Below are positions 1-7,754 of a DNA stretch of 51,058 nt, in pieces. The notes under the pieces were generated by a model. The model saw only the letters and a list, made by a program, of their open reading frames with translations. It made no database searches and had not been told where the DNA came from. The stretch comes from Synergistaceae bacterium. Its GTDB lineage: Bacteria; Synergistota; Synergistia; Synergistales; Synergistaceae. Within the stretch, counting starts at the first letter, position 1; every line of letters begins with the position of its first letter. The stretch is from contig JAISFV010000156.1 in the NCBI GenBank assembly GCA_031263445.1, forward strand, positions 1 to 51,058, given 5' to 3'. The translations under genes were made by a program, and so were the position numbers.

Positions 1-234
1 TGCAAGACAGCGGCAGGGCCAGTGAACGGGAAACCGGCCCAAAAGACCGACGCCGGGCTGATCTACCTGCGGCCCGGAAACGAGCGCGGGGTTTGCGAGC
101 TGTGGGACGCGGATGAGCCGGATGAAACAGGGCAAAACATAGAAAGGGTCATTAAAGCGGCAGCATCAGGCCCGTTTCCTCCGCGAAAGGACCGCTGCCA
201 CCGCTGCCCTTTCCGATCCGCCTGTATTTTCTGA
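1..234 (+). CDS. C-terminal fragment of a PD-(D/E)XK (AddB/Cas4-like) nuclease-family protein
   Basis: The reading frame is open from the first base of the window and stops at 232-234, so only the last 77 codons are present and the true start lies upstream. The tail ends in a cysteine cluster, CHRCPFRSACIF. A CxxC(P)x5C group a few residues before the C-terminus is typical of RecB-like nucleases that hold an Fe-S cluster, such as AddB and Cas4. No catalytic PD-(D/E)XK residues are visible in the part present. The gene may belong to a helicase-nuclease for double-strand break repair, but that rests only on the cysteine motif. A GTG at 22 is probably internal. Confidence 0.5.
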   Translation, partial: CKTAAGPVNGKPAQKTDAGLIYLRPGNERGVCELWDADEPDETGQNIERVIKAAASGPFPPRKDRCHRCPFRSACIF

Positions 235-271
235 CCTCGCCGTGTCTGGCAGCCCTTGCAACCGCTTATAA

Positions 272-364
272 GGAACCGATGATTTTGATGTTGTTGGAAG
301 CGGCTATGAAGCGTATGACAAGAACGACAGCTTCATACATTTAGAAGCATCGTTAATCGTCTGA
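272..364 (+). pseudogene. Remnant of a transposase C-terminus (IS5-like)
   Basis: Between a stop at 269-271 and a stop at 362-364 there is a 30-codon frame without a start codon. It ends in a segment with YEAYDKNDSFIHLEASLIV. This resembles the C-terminal tail of IS5-type DDE transposases, which often end in an R-x-RYDK...SF...L..A..I pattern. No other part of a transposase is visible and no terminal inverted repeats were found, so this would be a fossil. It overlaps an 8-bp inverted repeat (305-312 with 330-337). The short length makes the assignment tentative. Confidence 0.3.
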
Positions 365-384
365 TCGAAGGGTGAAAATAAATC

Positions 385-987
385 ATGAAATCACTAAGAG
401 AATGTCTGCGGGTATTGTTCATATTTAACGGAATTCAAAGACGACGCGCCTTCATGTGTGTCTTAATCGTTGCCTTTGTAGATTGTATATCATTGGGGAC
501 GGCCGCTTGGGCTTCAGATGGAGTGATGTTCAATGAGATACCAAATCTTCCTCCGTATTTAAAATATGTCTACCCAGAAGGCTGGGGCAACATAAAATGG
601 GGAGACGCGCCAGAAAAACTTGGAGACGACAGGATTCTTTTAAGTTCTTACAAAATTACTAGTAAGGATATCAATATGGAAATATACAAGAAACAGAATG
701 AATTGAAAATGCTTGGTGATTTCAAAATTCAAGAAATTATATATACATTTGCCAATTCAAAATTGGATAGCATGGTGGTTATATTTAGGGAAAATATGCC
801 CTTTGAAAAGATCAAAAAATTTCTAGTCGATCAATATAGTAAGCCGATTGTAGAAGATGGTTCAATTACTGCTTGGCATGATTTAACAACAAATATTGGA
901 ATATCCTTGGTAAAAGAAAAAGGACAAAATCTAAAGATATTGTTGACATCGGCCACGCTTTATTCGTTAAAAGAATCGATAGAATGA
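385..987 (+). CDS. Hypothetical secreted protein, AT-rich gene
   Basis: A 200-residue protein of unknown function. A basic N-terminus, a hydrophobic stretch at about 24-42 and a likely cleavage site after AWA (about residue 43) indicate a signal peptide and a periplasmic location. The mature part begins with a short motif, GNIKWGD, of the W-x-x-IKWG type seen in several uncharacterised exported proteins, and is otherwise mixed alpha/beta with many lysines. The start at 385 follows AAGGGTG; an ATG at 454 would give a shorter, more typical signal peptide. Its base composition is much richer in A and T than anything else in the window, and it sits between a transposase fossil and a poorly coding stretch. 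This suggests recent acquisition. Confidence 0.6.
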   Translation: MKSLRECLRVLFIFNGIQRRRAFMCVLIVAFVDCISLGTAAWASDGVMFNEIPNLPPYLKYVYPEGWGNIKWGDAPEKLGDDRILLSSYKITSKDINMEIYKKQNELKMLGDFKIQEIIYTFANSKLDSMVVIFRENMPFEKIKKFLVDQYSKPIVEDGSITAWHDLTTNIGISLVKEKGQNLKILLTSATLYSLKESIE

Positions 988-1443
988 AAATCTTTTATAT
1001 TAAAATATCATTAAGCGCTAGACAGTTTATCTTCTTACGCTCAAAAAAAATAACTCTAACTATACGTTCTGTCAATATTAGACTTATATTATTTTGCGTT
1101 TTAGCGCATATTGGGTTTTCATATAATGCTAGGGTTGTCAGCTCGTTAGCTACAAGGTCGCGCACGGTTTGAGAAGCGTCCCTACAGTGCAGTGGCCATC
1201 CATAAACACAGGCAGCACCCGTGCCACACATCATGGAGCCTAACGGCATCGGCGTGTCCAAGCCCACGATATACAGGCGTCTCAATAGAATCAGATGCAA
1301 GATCCTCAACGGCAGGCCGCCGTTCGGCGCGTCCGTGTTCGCCTGTGGGACTTACTTTGAGAATTTGAGGCACTTATAATTCCGCGTACATCATGGTTAT
1401 GCTGATAACGCTCGCTAGGATCTCGTTTTTTTTACCTGTCTTT
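988..1443 (+). other. Gene-poor spacer of 456 bp with a possible degraded coding fragment
   Basis: No convincing gene is present. A 62-codon frame beginning at 984 overlaps the preceding stop as ATGA but is hydrophobic/basic and has no ribosome binding site, so I do not call it. A stretch at 1206-1379 is open in one plus-strand frame without a good start and contains GVSKPTIYRRL, which looks like the recognition helix of a resolvase/transposase helix-turn-helix. Base composition changes from AT-rich to GC-rich near 1170. The simplest reading is a junction with decayed mobile DNA. Confidence 0.3.
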
Positions 1444-1475
1444 TATGATAGAATTTCATTATGTTTTAGGAGGAG
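1444..1475 (+). promoter_or_regulatory. Putative -10 element and strong ribosome binding site fixing a TTG start
   Basis: TATGAT at 1444-1449 resembles a -10 hexamer and overlaps the first possible ATG (1445) of the following gene. A strong Shine-Dalgarno sequence, TTAGGAGGAGG, lies at 1466-1475 and points to the in-frame TTG at 1487. No clear -35 is seen. Together these favour the TTG over the upstream ATG as the true start. Confidence 0.45.
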
Positions 1476-1486
1476 GCAGCAAATCC

Positions 1487-3325
1487 TTGCCAAAGATTCT
1501 TCAAAGTCAGGCTCATGCAATGGCTGAAAATCCGCCAAGCGAGACGTCCAGGGCCTCTGGTGAGTTGTCGCGGTTTTTCAGGGGCGTGAACGAGATCATT
1601 CTGGTCGTCGACGAGGAGCGGGTTGTCGTGGCCGCGTCTGACCTCGCTCAGCGTACCTTGGGCATAAATTTGGACGGATCACATAAAGTCCCTGTCGACG
1701 ATTTTTTCCCGCGCGTCTACCTGGACGCGATCTTCAGCAGGGTGCGCCTAGAGAAAGTGAACGACAAGCCGCTGACTTTCCCGGTCAAGGACGCTTCGGG
1801 CAAAGAAATTATCTTGGAGACGAGGTTCAACTGGTCACGCCTAGGCGAAAAAGACGTCCTTATCCTGAGCTGCCGCGACATTAGCTGGTATACGGACGCC
1901 ATTTCGGGGCTGGGCGAGCGGGAAAATCGCTACAGGACCATCTTCCACGAGTCGCCGCTGGGGTTCGTCCACGTGAACAGCGACGGCTACGTCACGGATT
2001 GCAACAGCGCGTTTCTCGGGATATTCGGATTCGACAGGTCAGAAGCCATCGGCGTCTGCCTGGCCGAGGAGAACAACCTGCAAATATACCAGCGGTTCAA
2101 AATCGCGGCGATGGACGCGTTGATCGGCGTCAGCTCCCGCCATGAATCCCAGTTCCAGGCACAGGACGGCGGCCAGGCGAGGTGGGTAAGGGTCTCGTTC
2201 AGCCCTGTGCGGACGGATGACCAGATCTTCCTAGGGGCGATAGGCATCGTGGAGGACATCACCGAGGCAAAACGGGCGATCGAGGAGATAAGCTTCGTCA
2301 GCAGCCACGACGCGCTCACCGGCCTTTACAACAGGGCCGCTTGCGAAAAAGCGCTCGCCGCCCTCGACAAACAGGAGCACCTCCCCCTGAGCCTGATTTT
2401 CGCGGATCTCAACTGCCTTAAACTCGCGAACGACGCGTTTGGCCACGAGGAGGGTGACACGCTCTTGCGCGCGGCGGCTGGCATTTTGATCGAGAACGTG
2501 ACGCACAACGACTCCGCCTACAGGCTTGGCGGGGACGAATTCCTGATGATCCTCCCCAACACGGATTTGTCGGCAGCCGTGTCGAGGTCTAAGAGCATAG
2601 CCGACACCTGCGCGGTGTGGAAAACCGGGGGATTAGTACGGGTGAGCGTCGCGCTCGGGTGCGCGACCAAATACTTCGTCGAGCAGGACCTCAACAACGT
2701 CATGAAGGCGTCTGAGGACGAAATGTACGCCAACAAGCTCCATTACGGTAAAAAAACCAGGAAAACTATACTGGCGGAGCTTGAAAAGAGGCTGCACGGC
2801 ATGATGGGCGGCGCTATGGGGAAACGGTGCAGGAGCATGATGCTCTGGGGCGAATGGGCGATAGCGAATATGTCCCCTAAGCTCGACCCGGACGAGTTCC
2901 GTCTGCTGTGCAGGTACCATGACATAGGGGTGCTCGCCTCGCCTGGTGAACTGGATATCATAAGGGTCGACCAATACAGGAACAAGGTCGCCCCGCCGAT
3001 GCAGCACATGGCTGCGGGCTACAGGATCGCCCGCAGCATCGCGGAGCTGACCCCTGCGGCGGAAAATATCCTGGCCCATCACGAGTGGTGGGACGGGATG
3101 GGCTACCCAAACCAACTGAGAGGAGATGAAATCCCTTACGCGTCGAGGCTCATTTCTATATTCGACGCCGTCGAAGGGATGGTCACCCTGGCGTCCGAGG
3201 GCGATATAGTGACGCTGGACGATGCCGTAAAATCAGTGGAGTTGTGCGCCGGCAGACAGTTTGACCCAGACTTGGTGGGCGAATTTACCGAGAAACTCGC
3301 TAAAACTCCGCCCGAATTTATATAA
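1487..3325 (+). CDS. PAS-PAS-GGDEF-HD-GYP signalling protein (c-di-GMP metabolism)
   Basis: A protein of about 612 residues for cyclic-di-GMP turnover, without an obvious membrane segment. Two PAS-like sensor domains lie at about 25-130 and 140-265. A GGDEF diguanylate cyclase domain follows, with SSHDALTGLYNR, a DLNCLK..ND metal/substrate motif and an intact GGDEF at about 348-352. The inhibitory-site arginine (RxxD) appears to be replaced (THND). The C-terminal HD-GYP domain has HD at about 478 and HHEWWDGMGYP around 531-541, but the usual lysine after HDIG is valine and the leading histidine of the domain is not seen. I infer an active cyclase with a doubtful phosphodiesterase. The TTG start is chosen from the strong ribosome binding site; an ATG at 1445 would add 14 residues. 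The stop overlaps the ATG at 3325, so translation is probably coupled to the next gene. Confidence 0.82.
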   Translation: MPKILQSQAHAMAENPPSETSRASGELSRFFRGVNEIILVVDEERVVVAASDLAQRTLGINLDGSHKVPVDDFFPRVYLDAIFSRVRLEKVNDKPLTFPVKDASGKEIILETRFNWSRLGEKDVLILSCRDISWYTDAISGLGERENRYRTIFHESPLGFVHVNSDGYVTDCNSAFLGIFGFDRSEAIGVCLAEENNLQIYQRFKIAAMDALIGVSSRHESQFQAQDGGQARWVRVSFSPVRTDDQIFLGAIGIVEDITEAKRAIEEISFVSSHDALTGLYNRAACEKALAALDKQEHLPLSLIFADLNCLKLANDAFGHEEGDTLLRAAAGILIENVTHNDSAYRLGGDEFLMILPNTDLSAAVSRSKSIADTCAVWKTGGLVRVSVALGCATKYFVEQDLNNVMKASEDEMYANKLHYGKKTRKTILAELEKRLHGMMGGAMGKRCRSMMLWGEWAIANMSPKLDPDEFRLLCRYHDIGVLASPGELDIIRVDQYRNKVAPPMQHMAAGYRIARSIAELTPAAENILAHHEWWDGMGYPNQLRGDEIPYASRLISIFDAVEGMVTLASEGDIVTLDDAVKSVELCAGRQFDPDLVGEFTEKLAKTPPEFI

Positions 3326-3342
3326 TGCTGGAGGTTGATAAA

Positions 3343-4296
3343 ATGGCAAACGAAAGCGCGGATGGAAAGAACAGAGCGGAGATCCAGGGCATGGTCGAGC
3401 AGATGATATCCGCCGACGACCCGCATAAGCGATCCAGCCTCGCGACAGCCATACTAGGGTTCGACCCTGAGAACCCTGCCGCTAAGTACGTGACATGGCA
3501 GGAACTGGACGACGAAGCGTCAATGGAAAGGATGGATCTCCTCTACGAAGCGATAGAGACGCTCCGGCCTTTGATCAAAAGCCACGAGGAGACGGTGGAC
3601 GAGAACGACTATTCCCTGTTCCTTTCCATGCTCTCCGATTTGTCGTCGTTCCTGTACTTCCGCGGCGAAAAGGAGAAGGCGTTCGACGCGGCGCAGGAAC
3701 TGGTCGACCTGGACAGCGAGTGCTACATAGCCGGGCGCATAGTCTATTATTCCATACTCGTGGAAAGAGGCGAGTACCGCAAGGCGATTGACGCTGCCGA
3801 CGCAGATATGTGCGAGACACCGATAGCGGCGTACTGCCGCGCCATCGCACTCTACGAGCTGGAAGGCGCGTCCGGCGAAGCGTCTGACGCCGTGATTGAG
3901 GCGATCTCGATAGACCCTGACATGGCGTTTTACATAACTGGGATGTGGGCCTTCGATGACGAGGACATGGAGGGGACGGACGATGACGATGGCTATATGG
4001 ACGAGCTGATGATGCAGTCCGCGATCCTCTCCGAGCTATGGGCCGCCGCAGACGAGCGGCTGGCCTTTCTGAGCGTCATCGTGTTCGCATTCGGGTACCT
4101 CACGGGGAGGGTCGAAGACGCCGAGGATATCAGCATGCTCGAGGACGGGTATAAGAGCCTCAGTTGCCTGGACGACATGAGCGAGGCCCGCGACACGATC
4201 CAGGCCATGCTGGCGGACGGCAAGGACCAGGCGGACGTAGACGAGGAAGCGCTCTTCCTCTTCAAAGATATGAGGGACAGGGGTATATTCAGTTAA
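3343..4296 (+). CDS. Acidic TPR-like repeat protein
   Basis: A 317-residue, strongly acidic, probably cytoplasmic protein built of alpha-helical hairpins that read as degenerate tetratricopeptide repeats; the clearest is around FRGEKEKAFDAAQELVDLD. No catalytic motif is seen. I place the start at the ATG at 3343 because GGAGG at 3330-3334 is correctly spaced to it. An ATG at 3325 overlapping the preceding stop is possible but has no binding site. Overlap with the GGDEF/HD-GYP gene suggests that the two are co-translated and that this protein may be a scaffold or partner for it. The partnership is inferred from position only. Confidence 0.6.
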   Translation: MANESADGKNRAEIQGMVEQMISADDPHKRSSLATAILGFDPENPAAKYVTWQELDDEASMERMDLLYEAIETLRPLIKSHEETVDENDYSLFLSMLSDLSSFLYFRGEKEKAFDAAQELVDLDSECYIAGRIVYYSILVERGEYRKAIDAADADMCETPIAAYCRAIALYELEGASGEASDAVIEAISIDPDMAFYITGMWAFDDEDMEGTDDDDGYMDELMMQSAILSELWAAADERLAFLSVIVFAFGYLTGRVEDAEDISMLEDGYKSLSCLDDMSEARDTIQAMLADGKDQADVDEEALFLFKDMRDRGIFS

Positions 4297-4309
4297 GGGA
4301 ACAGCGATT

Positions 4310-4415
4310 GATTGGCCTAAACGATTTTTTGCCGTTTAGAAGCGGGCGCCGCGAGGGTTTAAACCTTTACCCTAGACTCCCGGGGACAAATCATCTCTTC
4401 CTTAAATTTTCGCGG
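4310..4415 (+). repeat. Dispersed intergenic repeat, copy 1 (direct repeat upstream of oadA)
   Basis: This 106-bp stretch matches 6030-6139 in the same orientation over its whole length, at about two thirds identity by eye. Shared blocks include GCCTAAACGAT, TTTTGCC, GGGTTTAAA, ACAAATCA and TTCCTTAAATTTT. It lies wholly between the TPR-like gene and the carboxyltransferase gene. A third partial copy with the same end blocks lies at 32542-32690. No open frame or terminal inverted repeats are visible. Confidence 0.7.
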
Positions 4416-4440
4416 TAAGCGGTATGGAGGGTCATTTTGA

Positions 4441-5916
4441 ATGTCTATGAAAACAGTGAAACAACCAGAGCAAAATAACGTGAATGTTGCGGCGGGAGCG
4501 GAAAAAACGCCGTCAAAGGCACCGAGGCGCGCCGTCAGTATCACCGAGACAGGGCTTCGCGACGCCCACCAGTCCATAATGGCCACCAGACTGCGCACTG
4601 GCGACATGATCCCCATATGCGAGGCGCTGGACGAGGTAGGCTATCACTCCTTGGAGATGTGGGGCGGCGCGACGTTTGACACCGCGATGCGCTTCCTGGA
4701 CGAGGATCCCTGGGAGCGCCTCCGCGAGATAAGGAAGCGGGTCAGGAAGACGAAGCTCCAGATGCTGCTGCGCGGGCAAAACCTCGTGGGATACCGGCAT
4801 TACGCGGATGACGTGGTGAGGGAGTTCGTCAAGCGGATGGTAGGTAACGGCATCGACATCGTGCGGATCTTCGACGCGCTCAACGACCTGCGCAACATGG
4901 AGGTCGCGGCTGACCAGGTAAAAAGGGAGGGCGCACACCTCCAGCTCGCCATCTCGTACACCATTTCCCCGGTACACACGCTCGATCTCTTCGCCAAACA
5001 GGCCAGGGACATGGCCGACATGGGCGCTGACTCCATCTGCGTGAAGGACATGGCCGGCCTCTTGACGCCCGTCGCCGCCCGATCGCTCGTGGAGGCGATC
5101 AAGGCGAAGACAGACCTGCCGATACAGCTCCACAGCCACTACACGAGCGGCCTTGCCGCGATGGCATACCTTGAGGGCGTGGAGGCTGGCGCGGACGTGT
5201 GCGACTGCGCGATTTCCCCGTTCGCCATGGGAACGAGCCAGCCAGCCACAGAATCCATCGTGGCGGCTCTGTCAGGCGGGCCCCTCGACACGGGCCTGTC
5301 GCTCGAAAAGCTGCTCCCGGTGGCCAATTACTTCGGCAAGCTGAAGGAGAAATATTCAAGCATAATCATGGGCGTCTCAGGCGTCGACATCAACATACTG
5401 CTGTACCAGGTGCCGGGGGGGATGTACTCCAACCTACAGAGCCAGCTCAAGGAGGGCAACGCCCTTTCGAAGCTGAAGGAAGTCCTCGAGGAGGTCCCGC
5501 GCGTCAGGGAGGAGATGGGCTATCCGCCGCTGGTCACACCGACGAGCCAGATAGTCGGCACTCAGGCCGCGATGAACGTCATGGTGGGGGAGCGCTGGAA
5601 GGTCATCCCAAAAGAGGTGCGGCAATACTTCCTCGGCTATTACGGCAGGACTCCGGCCCCCGTGAACAAGGATATTCAAGCGAAGGCTACGGACGGTGAG
5701 ACTCCCATCACTTGCCGGCCCGGTGAAAAAATCCCGCCTGAGCTGGAGTCGCTCCGCAAAGAGGCAGGGGCGTGGGCGACGCAGCCCGAGGATGTCCTCT
5801 CCTACGCGATGTTCCCGCAGGTCGCCAAGGATTTCCTGCCGAGGAAGTTCGCGAGGGAGACTCTGGTCAACGTGGGGATTGACGAAGCAATAACGGAAAA
5901 CGCGTATCCGGTCTAG
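4441..5916 (+). CDS. oadA: Oxaloacetate decarboxylase / pyruvate carboxylase carboxyltransferase subunit
   Basis: A 491-residue enzyme of the DRE-TIM metallolyase family that moves the carboxyl group between oxaloacetate (or pyruvate) and a biotin carrier. Visible landmarks are the metal-binding aspartate in ETGLRDAHQS (D41), the carbamylated-lysine motif VKDMAG (K202), HSHYTSG (H231, H233) and the C-terminal conserved carboxylase domain. Full OadA proteins end in a biotinyl domain with an MKM motif; this one stops before it, so the carrier must be a separate protein encoded elsewhere. The first 30 residues are a polar extension. ATG at 4441 follows GGAGGG. The gene stands alone with its own terminator and is bracketed by direct repeats. 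OadA, PycB and a transcarboxylase 5S subunit cannot be separated from sequence alone. Confidence 0.85.
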   Translation: MSMKTVKQPEQNNVNVAAGAEKTPSKAPRRAVSITETGLRDAHQSIMATRLRTGDMIPICEALDEVGYHSLEMWGGATFDTAMRFLDEDPWERLREIRKRVRKTKLQMLLRGQNLVGYRHYADDVVREFVKRMVGNGIDIVRIFDALNDLRNMEVAADQVKREGAHLQLAISYTISPVHTLDLFAKQARDMADMGADSICVKDMAGLLTPVAARSLVEAIKAKTDLPIQLHSHYTSGLAAMAYLEGVEAGADVCDCAISPFAMGTSQPATESIVAALSGGPLDTGLSLEKLLPVANYFGKLKEKYSSIIMGVSGVDINILLYQVPGGMYSNLQSQLKEGNALSKLKEVLEEVPRVREEMGYPPLVTPTSQIVGTQAAMNVMVGERWKVIPKEVRQYFLGYYGRTPAPVNKDIQAKATDGETPITCRPGEKIPPELESLRKEAGAWATQPEDVLSYAMFPQVAKDFLPRKFARETLVNVGIDEAITENAYPV

Positions 5917-5951
5917 GCCGCGTTTGGAGGTATAAATTGACAGCAGTTGCG

Positions 5952-5982
5952 ACGCCGCAGGTGAAAGCCTGCGGCGTTTTTT
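5952..5982 (+). terminator. Rho-independent terminator after oadA
   Basis: A perfect 10-bp stem (ACGCCGCAGG at 5952-5961 with CCTGCGGCGT at 5968-5977), a 6-base loop and a run of six T at 5977-5982. It lies 35 bases after the oadA stop. The bases just before it (GGAGG and TTG near 5926-5939) look like a translation start but lead only to a short frame that runs through the hairpin. Confidence 0.9.
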
Positions 5983-6029
5983 GGTTCTTCCGCGCCACCC
6001 CTGGTCAGAATTTTGAGGAAGCTCATATT

Positions 6030-6139
6030 AATTAGCCTAAACGATATTTTGCCATTTTGGAAAGCTGGTACAACGTGGGTTTAAATCTATACACTTTAGG
6101 TTCCTAACAACAAATCAGCCTTTCCTTAAATTTTTGCCA
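6030..6139 (+). repeat. Dispersed intergenic repeat, copy 2 (direct repeat downstream of oadA)
   Basis: Direct copy of 4310-4415, about 1.72 kb away in the same orientation. It shares the blocks GCCTAAACGAT, TTTTGCC, GGGTTTAAA, ACAAATCA and TTCCTTAAATTTT. It lies between the oadA terminator and the promoter region of the dcw cluster. The rest of the 432-base gap up to mraZ holds the terminator, the mraZ operator-like array and about 120 bases of leader in which I see nothing else. Confidence 0.7.
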
Positions 6140-6179
6140 GTGCGCGTAGGTAGCGCCGGCCTTGCAAATATGAAAATAT

Positions 6180-6225
6180 GTGGTATCTTTGTGTCAAGAA
6201 GTGTTAAGTATTGTTATGAAGTGGT
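6180..6225 (+). promoter_or_regulatory. Putative dcw promoter and MraZ operator array
   Basis: GTG-core pentamers recur with a period near 10 bp: GTGGT at 6180, GTGTC at 6191, GTGTT at 6201, a weaker TTGTT at 6211 and GTGGT at 6221. MraZ proteins are known to bind short direct repeats with one helical-turn spacing in front of their own operon, so this is a good candidate for autoregulation. A weak promoter, TTGTGT (6189-6194), 17 bp, TGTTAT (6212-6217), is embedded in the array. Binding would then block RNA polymerase. Confidence 0.5.
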
Positions 6226-6348
6226 AGATTAGGGGGGCAGATAAGAACCAGAAGCGAAATTAAGCCGTTTAAGCGCGCGGCCGCTGCTGCCAGGTTTTTT
6301 CATCACGCATGGACTGGCAGCGAAGCGGCATCCTCGGGGGGATAACGT

Positions 6349-6786
6349 TTGTCGAAGGGATTGTTCGGCCATTACGTCCATAAGCTCGACGCCAAGGGCA
6401 GGATCGTTCTGCCGGCTCGTTTCCGCGATGAGCTCGGGCAATTCGTCATGGCGACGATCAGCATCGAAAAGTGCATATCCGTTTTCTCCATGCCCCAGTG
6501 GGAGGTGCTCTTGGACAGTCTCTCGGAGAAGAAAACGGGGACCGGGAACGAGCGCACGCTCCGCAGGATGATAATGGCGTCCGCGCACGAGCTGGAGATA
6601 GATGTGGCGGGGCGGATCCTGCTGCCGCAGCTTCTAAGGGGTTATGCGGGCATCAGCCAGGAAGTGAGCGTCAATGGCAACGACAACCGCCTGGAAATAT
6701 GGGATCTCGCAACGTGGAACGAGGATTGGGAGAAGGCGTTGAAGAAGCTGCCAGAGACGGCGGAGGAGATAGGGTGGCTGCTGTAG
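6349..6786 (+). CDS. mraZ: Transcriptional regulator MraZ
   Basis: A 145-residue protein with two AbrB/SpoVT-like half-domains, which is the usual length. The signatures are HKLDAKGRIVLPARFR near the N-terminus and a second copy, LEIDVAGRILLPQLLR, near the middle. MraZ forms a ring-shaped oligomer that binds repeats upstream of the dcw operon and represses it. Translation starts at a TTG at 6349, preceded by GGGGGG about 8 bases upstream. It is the first gene of the cluster, and the next gene overlaps its 3' end by 13 bases. Confidence 0.95.
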   Translation: MSKGLFGHYVHKLDAKGRIVLPARFRDELGQFVMATISIEKCISVFSMPQWEVLLDSLSEKKTGTGNERTLRRMIMASAHELEIDVAGRILLPQLLRGYAGISQEVSVNGNDNRLEIWDLATWNEDWEKALKKLPETAEEIGWLL

Positions 6787-7754
6787 GCGTCCATGTCCCA
6801 GTGATGGAGAGAGAAGTCCTCGAAATCTACGAGGGTGTCGCTGGCATGGACTCGGAAGCCGTTTTCGTTGACGCGACGCTGGGCGCGGGCGGACATGCAT
6901 TGGCTGTCCTCGGAAAATTCCCGCGCGCTTCCCTGGTCGCCTTCGAGCAGGACGCGGACGCACGGGCGCTCGCAGCCGTCAGGCTGTCTGTATACGGCAG
7001 CAGGGTACGGATCGTCCCGGAAAACTTCCGCCGGATGGCAACGCTGGCAGGGCGTGAGGACTGGCCAGGCGCTGACGGGATTCTTTTCGACCTCGGCGTC
7101 TCGAATATGCAACTGACCGATCCCGAAAGAGGTTTTTCGTTTCAGGACGACGGGCCGCTCGATATGAGGATGGATCAAGACGGCGATTCGATCACGGCAG
7201 GGGAGTTCATAGCTACAAGGGGCGTGCCGGAACTGGCCAGGGTATTCAGGGAGTACGGGGAAGAGCGTTACGCCTATCAGATCGCCAAAGCCCTGGTGCG
7301 GGAACGCGAGCGGGGAGAGTCCCCGGCTACGACAGGGGAGTTCACGGCCCTCATCCGCAAGACGCTCCCGGCGCCTGTCCAGCGAAAGATGGGGGGACAC
7401 CCCGCGAGGAGGGTGTTTCAGGCACTCAGGATCGCGGTAAATTCGGAACTGGAAGCCCTGAACGAGGGGTTGGACGGCGCGATCGCCGCCGCAGGGCGGA
7501 CGGGGGTCATCGTCGTCATCTCATACCACTCGCTGGAGGACAGGATAGTGAAACGGCGCTTCCTGAAATGGTCGACGGAAGGCCTGGGCAGGGCGCTAAC
7601 GAAGCGCCCGTTCACCCCGGGCTCAGATGAAATAGAGGCCAACAGAAGTTCCAGGAGCGCCAAACTCAGGGCGTTCATAAAGGGAGAGACTGCAAACAAA
7701 GGAAAAAAATCAAGGAGGCATGGTCAGGATGAAAGCGCCCTCGGCAAGGCATGA
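6774..7754 (+). CDS. rsmH: 16S rRNA (cytosine-1402-N4)-methyltransferase RsmH
   Basis: A SAM-dependent enzyme of 326 residues that N4-methylates C1402 in the decoding centre of 16S rRNA; it was formerly called MraW. The protein begins with HVPVMEREVLE, then a SAM-binding motif, FVDATLGAGGHA (about 30-41), DLGVSNMQL, GPLDMRMD and VISYHSLEDRIVK, all family hallmarks. I choose the GTG at 6774, which lies inside the end of mraZ and has GGAGGAGA just upstream. The frame stays open further 5' but that part overlaps mraZ and is not conserved in type. Confidence 0.94.
   Translation: MAAVGVHVPVMEREVLEIYEGVAGMDSEAVFVDATLGAGGHALAVLGKFPRASLVAFEQDADARALAAVRLSVYGSRVRIVPENFRRMATLAGREDWPGADGILFDLGVSNMQLTDPERGFSFQDDGPLDMRMDQDGDSITAGEFIATRGVPELARVFREYGEERYAYQIAKALVRERERGESPATTGEFTALIRKTLPAPVQRKMGGHPARRVFQALRIAVNSELEALNEGLDGAIAAAGRTGVIVVISYHSLEDRIVKRRFLKWSTEGLGRALTKRPFTPGSDEIEANRSSRSAKLRAFIKGETANKGKKSRRHGQDESALGKA

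Noticed and set aside
984-1172. A 62-codon plus-strand frame overlapping the end of the AT-rich secreted gene
   Set aside because: No ribosome binding site, low-complexity basic/hydrophobic sequence, no family resemblance; kept only as part of the gene-poor spacer.
5938-6036. GGAGG followed by a TTG and a short open frame after oadA
   Set aside because: The roughly 32-codon frame runs through a perfect intrinsic terminator hairpin, so it is unlikely to be translated; possibly a decayed gene start.
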